DNA from: Hordeum vulgare subsp. vulgare
Lineage: Eukaryota; Streptophyta; Magnoliopsida; Poales; Poaceae
Reading direction: 5' to 3'
Assembly (NCBI RefSeq): GCF_904849725.1
Contig: NC_058519.1
Coordinates: forward strand, 20,195,267 to 20,259,266
DNA: 64,000 bases
A program made the translations under genes and the position numbers. How positions within the stretch are numbered: position 1 is the first letter of the stretch; each line of letters starts with the position of its first letter. The notes under the pieces were generated by a model that made no database searches, had not been told where the DNA came from, and saw only the letters and a program-made list of their open reading frames with translations. Below, piece after piece: positions 35,176 to 45,077 of the stretch.

Positions 35176-35580
35176 TAGAATATAAAAATTGGATATATAA
35201 TCTGAGTGGTTCCAAACAGGGCCTATATAATCCTGTTTTTATAATCTATTCTGTCTCCAAACAGGACAGATTATGGTGTAGATTATAAAAACTAGATAGA
35301 TAGATTATTAAAGACTCATAATCTACTCTACACCAGCTAAAATCATATTATGGATTGCTAATGACCCATTACCCTTGTAAAATCAGAGATAATTACATTC
35401 GTACCACCGCCATCCTCCTCTTTAAAAAAAACAGAGGGCATTATGCAATGTAAAACCTCGATTACAGTTTATATAATTTGGTCTCCAAACATGTTCACCT
35501 AGATTATTTTTATAAATCAGATTATATAATCTATCTTCATAATCCAGATTATCATAATCTATTATGGTTTCAAAGAGGAC
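35176..35580. mobile_element. Palindromic MITE-like host of the giant Helitron
   Basis: This segment is rich in ATAATCT/AGATTAT and CCAAACAGG motifs in both orientations. 35,236-35,272 is the inverse of the sequence formed by joining 8,096-8,119 to 35,176-35,188. The element family is not certain (the CCAAACAGGGCC motif recalls hAT- or Harbinger-like MITEs). It is the pre-insertion locus of the Helitron. Confidence 0.55.
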
Positions 35581-35767
35581 ATTAGGCTTAGTCGTAATGG
35601 TAGTATCATATGTAGTATCATCCATAACAATTAGATTTTTTTATGATGTGGCACATCATTAAATGAGGAAAGAGAGAATGTGATATAATATTATGATATC
35701 GTAGCATATTAAATGTTGTATCATTTTGTGTCATGCACGACAATTAATATGCATTACGAAAATAGTA

Positions 35768-36121
35768 CTCCCTCCGTTTCAGTTTATAAGTCCGGCACGT
35801 GTATCTAGGTCGTCAATTTGACCAACTTAATAAGAGGCATATATTACAAAAAATATATCATTACAAACTTTAGATGTTCTATTTTCTAATTATATACTCC
35901 CTCCATTCCTAAATATAAGTCTTTTAAACGATTTCACTAGATGTCTACATACAAAGCAAAATGATTGAATGTACACTCTAAACTATGTCTATATACATCT
36001 GTATGTAGTCTACTAGTGAAATATGTACAAAGACTTATATTTAGGAACGGAGGGAGTAATTTTTATGTTAAACTGACGACCTAGGTATACATGCATGCCT
36101 TATAAACTGTGATGGAGGAAG
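35768..36121. mobile_element. Stowaway-type MITE (middle of three nested)
   Basis: It starts CTCCCTCCGTTTCAGTTTAT and ends in its inverse (ATAAACTGTGATGGAGGAAG), with TA on both sides (35,766-35,767 and 36,122-36,123). The matching inner repeat includes GTCGTCAATTTGACC and GTTAAACTGACGAC. It is interrupted by 35,897-36,056. Confidence 0.85.
35897..36056. mobile_element. Stowaway-type MITE (inner of three nested)
   Basis: It starts CTCCCTCCATTCCTAAATAT and ends TTTAGGAACGGAGGGAG, flanked by TA at 35,895-35,896 and 36,057-36,058. It is the same subfamily as the MITE at 53,090-53,249. Confidence 0.9.
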
Positions 36122-36182
36122 TATCATATACTAGTATCATATGCATGATACTATTATATGTCACTCCCTATTACCGGTAGCC

Positions 36183-36419
36183 ATATAAATTTACACTTTT
36201 TTACATGCATAGTGATGTATTTCCGGCACATAATTTTTTCCAAGATGCATGGACTTTTAATACCCCCACCCACCCACACATATGATTTTTTTTAATACGA
36301 GAGGGGTATTCTTTTGCTAAATATGAACCTTATTATTATTATTTTTCTTACATAAAACCTCTTTAGTTTTTAGGCTGTATTTTTACTCTAGTTTGAAATT
36401 CACTAAATGAAAGGTTGAA
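36183..36419. other. Intergenic, no gene seen
   Basis: AT-rich, with a short CCCACCCACCCAC tract near 36,265. No signal is recognised. Confidence 0.5.
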
Positions 36420-36882
36420 TATTTTCATGAAGATGGTTCACGCCCCGGGTGGTTCACGGCCCAAGTGGTGGTCGGGGTCGTAGGGGCGGACGTCGAGGAG
36501 GCCGCACTGGAGGCCAAGGCCAGGGTATGACTGGTCTCGACATGCAGATGAGAGATATGAGGACCACGCTGTCGTTAGATATCATGTAGGATCCAAAAAA
36601 TGTCAAGAGGGGGGTGATTAGACGACTTGACCAAAATAAAAAAAAACTTAACTTTTTCCCACTTTTAATAGTTGATAAGTTTTAACAATTATACCAAGTC
36701 AAGCACACCCTATACATGCAAGTTCAAAAGTATAGCAGCGAAAAATAAAGACATCCACATGTAAGTAGAGGGTAGGAAAAGGAAGATCAAATGCAATGAT
36801 TACATGGAGTTTTTGGCGTGGTTCCGATAAGTCATGCTATAGTACGTCTACGTTGATGTACACTTCAACTCACTCGGGCAAC
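36420..36882. mobile_element. LTR retrotransposon remnant
   Basis: A short Gly/Arg-rich coding-like piece (GRRGGRTGGQGQGMTGLDMQ, about 36,490-36,550) resembles a retroelement gag tail. It is followed by an LTR-like start (TGTAGGATCCAAAAAATGTC, 36,584). Borders are unclear and no partner LTR is present. Confidence 0.45.
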
Positions 36883-37127
36883 TGATAAGTCTCCAACGTA
36901 TCGCTAATTTATAAAGTATTCATGTCATATTTGCCTATGTTTACAATACTTTTATATGGGATTGATGTATTTTATATAATTTATTTAGAACTAACCCGGA
37001 TTGACACTATTTTCAGCACAATTACCGTAGTGTTGTTTTTTATGCAGAAAATGAAAGTTCTCAAAATCACCCGGAACTTCTTGATGATTTTTTCTAAATA
37101 TATGAACAATATTGGAGCAAAGATCTG
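36883..37127 (+). mobile_element. Gypsy-type LTR fragment
   Basis: It starts TGATAAGTCTCCAACGTATC, the usual beginning of a very common Triticeae Gypsy LTR family. It is cut off where the Angela-type LTR fragment begins. The family name was not assigned. Confidence 0.55.
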
Positions 37128-37340
37128 TTGGAAATATGCCCTAGAGGCAATAATAAAATGGTTATTATCATATTTCCTTGTTCATGATAATCGTCTATTG
37201 TTCATGCTATAATTGTATTAATAGGAAACAGTAATACATGTGTGAATGAATAGATCACAATGTGTCCCTAGCAAGCCTCTAGTTAGCTAGGTCTCGGAGG
37301 GATTACTGTCTTTTTCTCCGGTTTAAAAGGCCCCACATGT
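37128..37340 (+). mobile_element. Angela-type Copia LTR fragment
   Basis: It starts TGTTGGAAATATGCCCTAGA and follows the Copia LTR seen at 14,546 (AATAATAAAATGG, CCCTAGCAAGCCTCTAGTT) for about 200 bp, then stops. It is a truncated relic with no internal genes. Confidence 0.8.
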
Positions 37341-37451
37341 ATCTCTAGATCACCAACTGGATAATGTAATACACATTTTATGTTATAATAAAAGTCATAC
37401 CTTATAAAAATAAACGTTTGAAATTTCTAATGGTATATCTTTTGTGATATG

Positions 37452-37797
37452 CTTGTGTTATGTTCGTAAAATTGTCGATGTAATGATACGTCTGGGTTTT
37501 TAAACCAGAAAGAAGGTAGTTGTAGGAGCAACTAGTATTTCTTAATCTCTACAGAGAGGAGGCAACCTAGTTGTCAAATAATTCTTAATGGTGTCAAATA
37601 TGTTGATAATAAAAACAGAGGTCTTGTGTTATGTTCGTTAAATTGTCGATGTAATGATACATCTGGGTTTTTAAACCAAAAAGAAGGTAGTTGTAGGAGC
37701 AACTGGTTTTTCTTAACCTCTGCAAAGAGGAGGCAGCCTAGTTGTCAAATAATTCTTAATGGCATCGAATATGTTGATAATAATAACAGAGCTCTTG
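37452..37797. repeat. 171-bp tandem duplication
   Basis: CTTGTGTTATGTTCG recurs at 37,452 and 37,623, with the following text nearly the same in both copies (AATGATACGTCTGGG and GAAGGTAGTTGTAGGAGCAA). No coding sense was found. Confidence 0.85.
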
Positions 37798-37799
37798 TC

Positions 37800-38710
37800 T
37801 TGTGCTAATAGCCCTCATGTTGATTTTACCTGCAATAACATCAATAGAGCATTTTTCAAGCAAGGTTTTCTTTCGGCAGTGAGTTCTTTTACCAGTGGGC
37901 ATCGGTATAGGATGAAAATTTGGCATTTTAGGGACTAAAAACATTTCGAGAGATTGAATTCAAAAAATTTATCGACAAAAAAAAACTTTGTATAAGCTTG
38001 GCTTTGGAGCAATCATTTATTTCTGGAAGCCCGACATACCGAAGGGAAACACAAATTAAACTACCACACGCTGCTCAACAACTGAAAGTTTAAACAGACA
38101 CATGAGATTCACAGGGAAGAGATCACGCTAAACTATATATGTCACGACTCCATAAAAAATCACCATTCGCCACAACAAACCCTATATCCTATTAAGTAGT
38201 TGATCCTCACTACTTCTTTTTTATCTTAACATGCACACATGCCATATGCTACCTCATCAACTCTAATGCTTTTATTTCTCTTAACATTCATGCACGAAAA
38301 TGCTATACTAATTCTCTCAATATGCACCCCCACCTTTATCAACAAACTACCTTTTTCTTTTCTATCAACATGCATGAAAAATAGTACTAAATAAATATTT
38401 TATAACTATATAATAATTAAACACAACAATCATATATATTTTAAATCTTTGGTCTCGTATTCAAATTTAAGACAACCAAAAATCTCATAAAAATATTGCA
38501 ACAAACTCCCGCATGTTCTTGTCACAACGCGCGGGGTATCATCTAGTTGGAGAAATATAGGAAACCAGCTTGCAGTATTCCGATTCTTATAAATTTTGGA
38601 GTATGAACCAGGTCTTATTGATATAATGGATTTTTTTCTCAGTTAAACAAACTACGACACACATAAGTTGCATACGGGCAGATCAATCGGTCTGGTTCAA
38701 TTAATGTTCA
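37800..38710. repeat. Dispersed block, copy C, with a small Helitron inside
   Basis: It shares with copies A and B the motifs CAAGGTTTTC, GCATTTTAGGG, GCTTTGGAGCAA, GATTCACAGGGAAGAGATC and, after the Helitron, TCAGTTAAACAAAC and TCAATCGGTCTGGTTCA. Interruption by 38,187-38,546 explains the gap in similarity. Confidence 0.6.
38187..38546 (+). mobile_element. Small non-autonomous Helitron
   Basis: It starts TCCTATTAAGTAGTTGATCC after A (38,186) and ends CTAG (38,543-38,546) before T, preceded by CAACGCGCGGGGTATCAT. At 360 bp it has no coding capacity. Confidence 0.75.
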
Positions 38711-39372
38711 ATAAAAAACTATGCATTTTTTTAAAAGTTCATGTACCTATAAAAAAGAAATAGAAATAGAAACACGAAAAACAAAGAAGAATGAAAAGGG
38801 ATAGAAATATTGAAATTGAAAGGGAATAAAAAAAGGCAAAATAAAACTGAAAATAAATAAAAGGCAAAACCAAGAAATAAGCGGAGGCAGGAAAAAACAC
38901 AAATAAAGATAGAAAAATCATTGGCAAGCAAACGAAATGAGTCCAACCACATGGAATCACTGTTTTTAGTAAGAACATTTTTTGAAAGTAGCCCCCCCCC
39001 CCCCCCCCCCCCCCCCGATTACTCATGTGATTTTGGAGTCTACTCATAATGAAGAAGTAATGCAGGGAACTCATCAGTTCGTTAAGAGTATATCAGGGGA
39101 CTCATCAATTCGTTAAAGAGGTTATCTTTTCTAGAGAATGCATTTTTTTCTTGCCAGGGTTGGAGCAAAACGAAGCCTTCCCTACCATCAGTGCGAAATG
39201 AAAGCGAAGGCCCAAGCCCAGAGCCCACCACAGAGAAGAGAACCATCGGAAAGGAATGGAATGGAAAGGAAAGGAAAGGGGGTCAAGGGTTTTGGGTTTG
39301 CTCTGCTTCCGCCGTCGCCGCCGTTCCCTTCCACCACAAACCTCCCCTCCCCTCCCCTCCCCTGCTCCTACC
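38547..39372. other. PPR gene upstream region
   Basis: 38,710-38,930 is an A-rich, GAAA-rich low-complexity tract. A homopolymer follows at 38,992-39,016. The short repeat ACTCATCA-TTCGTTAA occurs twice (39,070 and 39,101). From about 39,130 the sequence becomes a leader-like region before the ATG at 39,373. No clear TATA box was identified. Confidence 0.5.
38992..39016. repeat. 25-base C homopolymer
   Basis: An uninterrupted run of C about 360 bp upstream of the PPR start codon. Exact length is prone to sequencing error. Confidence 0.85.
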
Positions 39373-42198
39373 ATGGCGGCGCTCTACCGCCGTCTCCTCC
39401 TCCTCCGCCGCCTCGCCGCCCCCCAGCCCCGCCCCCTCGCTCCCGCCACCATCCCAACCCCAAACCCCGCCCTGCTCGCCCCCACCCGCGGCTTCTCCTT
39501 CTCCTCCGCGGAGGAGGCCGCGGCGGAGCGGCGGCGCCGCAAGCGCCGCCTCCGCATCGAGCCGCCGCTCCACGCGCTGCGGAGGGACCCCTCCGCCCCG
39601 CCCCCGCCGCGGGACCCCAACGCGCCCCGCCTCCCGGACACCACCTCCTCCCTCGTCGGGCCCCGCCTCAGCCTCCACAACCGCGTGCAGTCCCTGATCC
39701 GCTCGGGCGACCTGGACGGGGCCTCGGCGGCCGCCCGCGCAGCCGTCAACTCCCGCGTCCGCCCCACCGTCTTCACCTGCAACGCCGTCGCCGCCTCCAT
39801 GGGCCGCGCGGGCCGCCACGACGACGCCGTCGCCCTCTTCGACTCCTTCTTCCGCCGCTCCAGCATCGTCCCCAACGTCGTCTCCTACAACACCCTCATC
39901 CTCGCCCACTGCGAGGCCGGCCGCGTCGACGAGGCGCTCCGGGCCTACCAGGAGATGCTCGACGGCGCCACCTCCTTCCCCCCCTCCGCCGTCAGCTACC
40001 GCCACCTCACCAAGGGCCTCGTCGCCGCCGGCCGCATCCAGGACGCCCTCGAGCTGCTCCACAGCATGTACCACCGCGGCCAGGGCGCCGACTCCATCGT
40101 GTACAAGAACCTCATCGACGGCTACATCGGCCTCGACGACTGGGACAAGGCCTCCGAGCTCTTTGCCGAGCTCACGGAGAAGGCCACCGTGTACGACGGA
40201 GTCGTGCACACCAGCTTCATGGAGGGCTACTGGAAGAAAGGCATGGACAAGGAGGCCATGGACAATTACAAGTCTCTGCTGGACAGGAACTTCAAGATGA
40301 CGCCCGCCACCTGCAACGTTCTGCTCGAGACGCTCTTCAAGCATGACAAGCACAAGGAGGCCAGTGACCTGTGGGAGACCATGATTGACAACCACAGCCC
40401 GCCAAGCTTCATCGGCATGAACAGCGAGTCATACAATGTCATGGTCAACCAGTGCTTCAAGGAGGGCAGGTTCCAAGATGCCATTGAGGTGTTTCACCGC
40501 CAGCCCAGGAGGAACGTCCAGATGGACGTCGGCTGCTTCAACAACATCATCGGGAAGCTCTGTGAGAAGGGGATGCTTGCAGAGGCAGAGAAGCTCTTCG
40601 AGGAGATGGAGAGCAAGTCGGTGCTTCCAGATGTGTACACTTACACTTTCCTGGTCGACTTGTGCTTCAAGGAAGGTCGTGTGGATGACACGATGCAGTA
40701 CTTCTACAAAATGGCAGATGGAAGGGAGCACGGCCCCAAGTTCAACATCGGCTTTTTCAATAGAATGTTTGAAGGACTTTCACAAGGTGGCCGGATTGAT
40801 GATGCCTTGAAGGTGTATGGAAGGATGGCTGACAAGGAGATCAAGCCGAACACAACCACATTTGAAATCCTGGTTAATGCACTGTGCAAGGAAGGGGAAT
40901 TGGATAGAGCATTGGACCTGGTGAGGGACATGGCAAGGGGTGGTGTTGTCGCAACTCCTGAGTTCCGGGAGTCTGTCGGTGAGATTTTCAAGAATGCCGA
41001 TCGGCACGAAGAGATCGAGAAAGCTTTTGAAGAAAAACCAGTGCCACTGCCTCCTCAGCCAAGACCAGAGGTTCGCCCTCGCAGTTCACCTCAGGGGCTG
41101 CCAGGGTTTGCATCTAATCAGACACAGAGCAGCTACACACCTAACCAAGGCCAACCAGGTTATGGTTCTGCACAACCATTTCATCCTGGCAATGCTGCAT
41201 CTCAAGTGCGGCAACCCGAGTGGATGTCTCCTAAATCCCAGCAGCCTGTGTCTGGAAACCAACAAGCTGAAAATACAGAAATTCGTGCTTCTAATAAATG
41301 GCAGCATGGTCTTTCTTCTCCTCAAGAAAAACAAACTGGGATTGCCATGCCTCAAGATGGACGACAGCCAGAGTTTGGCACCTCTCGCCCTTGGCAGCAA
41401 ACAGCTGGTTCCCCTCAAGTGCAGCAACCTAATTTTGGCTCAGCTACACCGGTGCAGCCTGGATTTGGTAGTCGACCACATATCGCTCATGAGACTCAAC
41501 ATCCTGGGTTTGGCACATCTCGTCCAGGGCAGATAGCGTATGGCGCTCAACAAGCACAACAGCCAGGCCATGGCGCTCAACAAGCACAACAGTCAGGCCA
41601 TGGCGCTCATCAAGCACAACAGTCAGGCCATGGCGCTCATCAAGCACAACAGTCCGGATATGGCGGTCATCAAGCGCAACAGCCTGGATATGGCGCCCAT
41701 CAAGCGCAACAGCCCGGATATGGCGCCCATCAGGCGCAACAGCCTGGATATGGCGCCCATCAGACGCAACAGCCTGGATATGGCGCCCATCAGACGCAAC
41801 AGCCTGGATATGGCGCCCATCAGACGCAACAGCCTGGATATGGCGCCCATCAGGCACAACAGCCCGGGTATGTCACTCGTCAAGCGGAACCGCTCGGGTA
41901 TGGGGCTCATCAAGCGCAGCAGCCCATGTATGGAGCTCATCAAGCTCATCAGCCTGGGTATGGTACTCATCAAGCGCAGCAGCCTAGGTATGGTGCTCGT
42001 CAGCCATCATTTGGTGCCCCTGAAGCACCACAGTCTAGTTTGGGCTCTGCTCAGAGTCTCCCACACTATGGCCGCGTAGGAAATGAGCATGATCAGCTTG
42101 GTTCTTCTCGTAAAGGCGGACCAACATTTAGCACTCAGCCACTGCAGACTGCTGAGGCCCCAGACGACATGGCTGTCAAATACAACCAGCATTACTAG
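39373..42198 (+). CDS. GRP23-like PPR protein with Gln-rich repeat tail
   Basis: This is an intronless 941-aa protein. The ATG at 39,373 (TACCATGGCGG) is preferred over the in-frame ATG at 39,256, because it gives an Arg/Leu-rich presequence (MAALYRRLLLLRRLAA) suited to mitochondria. Residues about 100-555 are tandem P-type PPR motifs (NVVSYNTLILAHCEAGRVDE, DVYTYTFLVDLCFKEGRVDD, NTTTFEILVNALCKEGELDR), which bind RNA. Residues 556-941 are Gln/Pro/Gly-rich and end with a decapeptide array. The layout matches Arabidopsis GLUTAMINE-RICH PROTEIN 23, needed in embryogenesis, reported to bind an RNA polymerase II subunit and more recently linked to mitochondrial RNA editing. No E/DYW domain is seen. 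A single-copy housekeeping role is inferred. The C-terminal repeats differ from the WQQ-type repeats of Arabidopsis. Confidence 0.85.
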   Translation: MAALYRRLLLLRRLAAPQPRPLAPATIPTPNPALLAPTRGFSFSSAEEAAAERRRRKRRLRIEPPLHALRRDPSAPPPPRDPNAPRLPDTTSSLVGPRLSLHNRVQSLIRSGDLDGASAAARAAVNSRVRPTVFTCNAVAASMGRAGRHDDAVALFDSFFRRSSIVPNVVSYNTLILAHCEAGRVDEALRAYQEMLDGATSFPPSAVSYRHLTKGLVAAGRIQDALELLHSMYHRGQGADSIVYKNLIDGYIGLDDWDKASELFAELTEKATVYDGVVHTSFMEGYWKKGMDKEAMDNYKSLLDRNFKMTPATCNVLLETLFKHDKHKEASDLWETMIDNHSPPSFIGMNSESYNVMVNQCFKEGRFQDAIEVFHRQPRRNVQMDVGCFNNIIGKLCEKGMLAEAEKLFEEMESKSVLPDVYTYTFLVDLCFKEGRVDDTMQYFYKMADGREHGPKFNIGFFNRMFEGLSQGGRIDDALKVYGRMADKEIKPNTTTFEILVNALCKEGELDRALDLVRDMARGGVVATPEFRESVGEIFKNADRHEEIEKAFEEKPVPLPPQPRPEVRPRSSPQGLPGFASNQTQSSYTPNQGQPGYGSAQPFHPGNAASQVRQPEWMSPKSQQPVSGNQQAENTEIRASNKWQHGLSSPQEKQTGIAMPQDGRQPEFGTSRPWQQTAGSPQVQQPNFGSATPVQPGFGSRPHIAHETQHPGFGTSRPGQIAYGAQQAQQPGHGAQQAQQSGHGAHQAQQSGHGAHQAQQSGYGGHQAQQPGYGAHQAQQPGYGAHQAQQPGYGAHQTQQPGYGAHQTQQPGYGAHQTQQPGYGAHQAQQPGYVTRQAEPLGYGAHQAQQPMYGAHQAHQPGYGTHQAQQPRYGARQPSFGAPEAPQSSLGSAQSLPHYGRVGNEHDQLGSSRKGGPTFSTQPLQTAEAPDDMAVKYNQHY
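41536..41985 (+). repeat. 30-bp coding minisatellite in the PPR gene
   Basis: About 15 tandem 30-bp units encode the decapeptide G-Y/H-G-A-H-Q-A-Q-Q-P/S (protein residues about 722-871). Central units are nearly identical (GGCGCCCATCAGACGCAACA) and outer units are more diverged. This suggests recent expansion in the middle of the array. Confidence 0.95.
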
Positions 42199-43050
42199 TT
42201 TTCTTCCAACATTGGGCTCCAAAACAAATATACCCTAAGTTAATGCGAAGGTACTGCATCTGTCCCTAATTAAACAGTCTTCATGCCATTTGATTTCACA
42301 TTTTATTCCATGTGTGCAACTGTTTGATCTTATTTTTAGACCCCGCTGATGTTTATGTTCTGCTACTTGCAGGAAAGTGCCAAAAAAAATCTTATCTTTG
42401 TTAACAACAAGCTGCTGCATGGATGGAACGGTCTATTAGTGGATTGAAAACAGCCGGAAGTGGGCGATTAAAATGGGTCGGGTTCTAGTAACTTTCAGAC
42501 TTGTTGGCTGTTATTATTTGCACATTTGACCATCATTGGTCAATAATAGGATTGTAATATTTGGGCTTGAGAATTTGCATCCACGATGAGTTGGATCATC
42601 ATATCCACCTGGACAGTTAGTGATGGGTTTAGCAGTACGAGCAATTTTATTTGGAGTACCTTATACGCAGTATGAATTTGATATGATATTGTTTTATCAC
42701 AGAGATGTCAACTGCATAGACTGGTGTTTCTTTCAGTTTTGGTTTCATAACATGTTTTTGGTTTTATGTTTAAAACGACACCAGAACTACAAATTGAGCC
42801 CATATATCTGTTGTTGGCATTGCATGTTCACCATTCACAATGGTATGCCATTGCCAAATCTCTTGTTTGAAACAGATGATGGTCGACGCCGTGCCGCCAC
42901 TACAATCTTACTTTTGGATGCTGTCTATTGGATACATGGTTGATGATCTTACTATAAGGGCAAGTCTGCACTCTGCACAAGGTTCAACTTTTCCGAGGAA
43001 ACAACCTTTTATTTTATGGTTAATGTAGCTTAATTAAGAAATACGATCTA
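42199..43050. other. PPR gene 3' flank
   Basis: This is probably the 3' UTR, with a possible 3' intron (acceptor-like CTACTTGCAG at 42,363-42,372). There is no further gene. Short frames here lack family features. Confidence 0.45.
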
Positions 43051-44867
43051 TATCATGCAGTAGTGGCTCATGTCCAGCTCTGCTGTTCGAATGTACAAAA
43101 TGTGCATACGTTTTGCCCGTACGGTCAATAATATTTGTTCATGAGTTGACTAGTCATGTTCCTTGCATATTTCAGGACTTCTACAACTAATTATGTTGGA
43201 TGTTTGCCTTGTAAGACAGCTTGTTGTTTGCTGGTGCTGCTGCTCCTGCTCCTGCTACTTATGTTGGATGCCTGTTGCCAGGAGTGCAGTGTGCTGTGCT
43301 GTGCTCATGGAACTTGGTAATTGACAGGTTCACTTCTTGATATACATTGCAGATGTGCAACCAACATTCACCAAGTGCATGTTTAGTGTCTTAACTAGAA
43401 TTAATTTTCTTACCACCATCCGCTAATATCTTCTCAATTTAATGTGCAGCATTACTTCAATAAATGCTTGTTCTAGTCATGCACAGTACATTTAAATTTT
43501 GTGTGTGATTTCACTCTTACATTTGTGCGTCCTGTAACTTCCTCAATGAAATTGTTAAGAAAGTACAGCCCTTGAAATATTATTGCCAAAGATTATTTGC
43601 TGCTTGAGATATAACTTCTTGCTAATTGACTGTTATGACAAGAAGATTCACATGCTGTATGGTCCTCCTTCGTAGATGAATGCTTGAAATTTAAGAGGTC
43701 AGCTTACAATGAGTACAGATCATTACTTCACTTGTTGCCCAGTATCCCTGCTTTTAGATATCTAAGAAGTTACGAACTGGTGGCTCGGAGGCTTAGTGCA
43801 CAGTTTCACGTTATGACTGCATCATGTTCATTTTGCTAGCCATTTGTTGGCAATTTTATCTCTTTCTTTGAAGTATGCACGCTTCTTTGCTTCCACAAGC
43901 TTGAAGTTCCTTATTGTCTGTTTAAACTAGGCACACAGTGGTTGGTAGCCCCATACCGCCATTGCCTCACTCCAAATCATTAACTCTGAAGTTACTTGAA
44001 TCCTAAAAAGAAGATTGATGCAGGTTCTAAAATATGCTTCCATCTATCACCTAAGTGTGCATGTACCCTTCATTTGGTTGCAGTAGGAGGAAATTGTACT
44101 GCAAGATGAATGAGATAATTTAGTCTTTGAAAGCAATTGGTAAGATCTGCGGCATCGTAATTGCTGATTTGTCATGTTACTTATACCACTCATTTCTCTG
44201 ATAGTTTAATGTTAATATTTCCACTTGAGGTTCATACTGCAAGTTCTCATTTTCAGATTCCTCACCTGAGGCCTACTGAGTACAAGAGGTCCAGGTTTGT
44301 ATAGGAACCGCAGGAGTGCTTACTTATGGTGGAGGGCTTTCTGGAACTGCTTTTAGGGAGAGGTGAGCAAATAAAAGCTAGATATATGCCAATGTGTGAA
44401 GTCAGATAATCTGTCATCTTGTACTCATAAGTTGCAACTATGGTTGTGCAGGATCATTCATGCTTTCTCGGCCAAAGAGCAGAAGATCGCGAAGAAGGTC
44501 CTGAAAATCCAGAAAACCAAAGACAAGACAGCCACAAAGCAGAGCTCCTCTGAAATTGACGTTGTGCTGCTATTTTGTACACAATGAAAAGTGTTTCTGA
44601 TAGTGGTGATGAAAGGCTTAGTTGCCTCGAGTTAAATGTTTAGCAGGTGAGAGACAAAGCTCTTGTGTTTAGAGCATTCCAAATCGTTGTACCTTATTGT
44701 CAGGATGTTTGATCCATTGATTTGTCATATGTTCACTACTCTCCACTCAATGTACACCATCACTCACCTTAAAATAAAACATGAGACACCCAATGTATAT
44801 GATACGCCCAATGTATGTATGTACATATCCTTCTCTGTTAGCATGTTAACAAGGGTATAGATTACTA

Positions 44868-44963
44868 CTCCCTCCGTCCCAAAATAAGTGTTGCTGCTTT
44901 AGTACTAAATTTATACTAACTTAGTATATTAAATTTGCGACACTTATTTTGGTACGGAGGGAG
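44868..44963. mobile_element. Stowaway-type MITE in duplication unit 1
   Basis: It starts CTCCCTCCGTCCCAAAATAA and ends ATTTTGGTACGGAGGGAG, with TA at 44,866-44,867 and 44,964-44,965. It lies about 110 bp beyond the 3' end of the NAC gene. Confidence 0.9.
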
Positions 44964-45077
44964 TAGTACAGTACATCTAATCCAAAACTGAACAAATGGC
45001 TGGTGCCTTTGCTAACAGAAATGCTAACAGGTGAAGGTGGCGCACACCTCCCACTCCGTATAGGGCAAGCTAGGCAT

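Larger units (their letters stand above)
35585..36182. mobile_element. Tourist-like MITE (outer of three nested)
   Basis: Termini GGCTTAGTCGTAATGGTAGT and GGCTACCGGTAATAGGGAGT (inverse of the right end) match imperfectly. The interior motifs (TAGTATCATATG) are those of the MITE at 6,800-7,068. The flanks are TTA and ATA. It is interrupted by 35,768-36,121. Confidence 0.75.

Noticed and set aside
39256..39372. Longer N terminus for the PPR protein from the ATG at 39,256
   Set aside because: The extra 39 residues are low-complexity leader translation (MEWKGKERGS...). The ATG at 39,373 has better context and gives a credible organelle presequence.
39283..40395. 370-aa and 402-aa frames antisense or shifted within the PPR gene
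   Set aside because: GC-rich codon usage in the true frame leaves other frames open. They are Gly/Val- or Arg/Pro-rich with no domain.
41444..42079. Frames antisense and in +1 through the decapeptide array
   Set aside because: Any frame through a 30-bp repeat stays open. They have no start context or domain.
44396..44587. Lys-rich piece as a ribosomal protein C terminus
   Set aside because: AKEQKIAKKVLKIQKTKDK is suggestive of a basic protein tail, but I could not tie it to a specific family.
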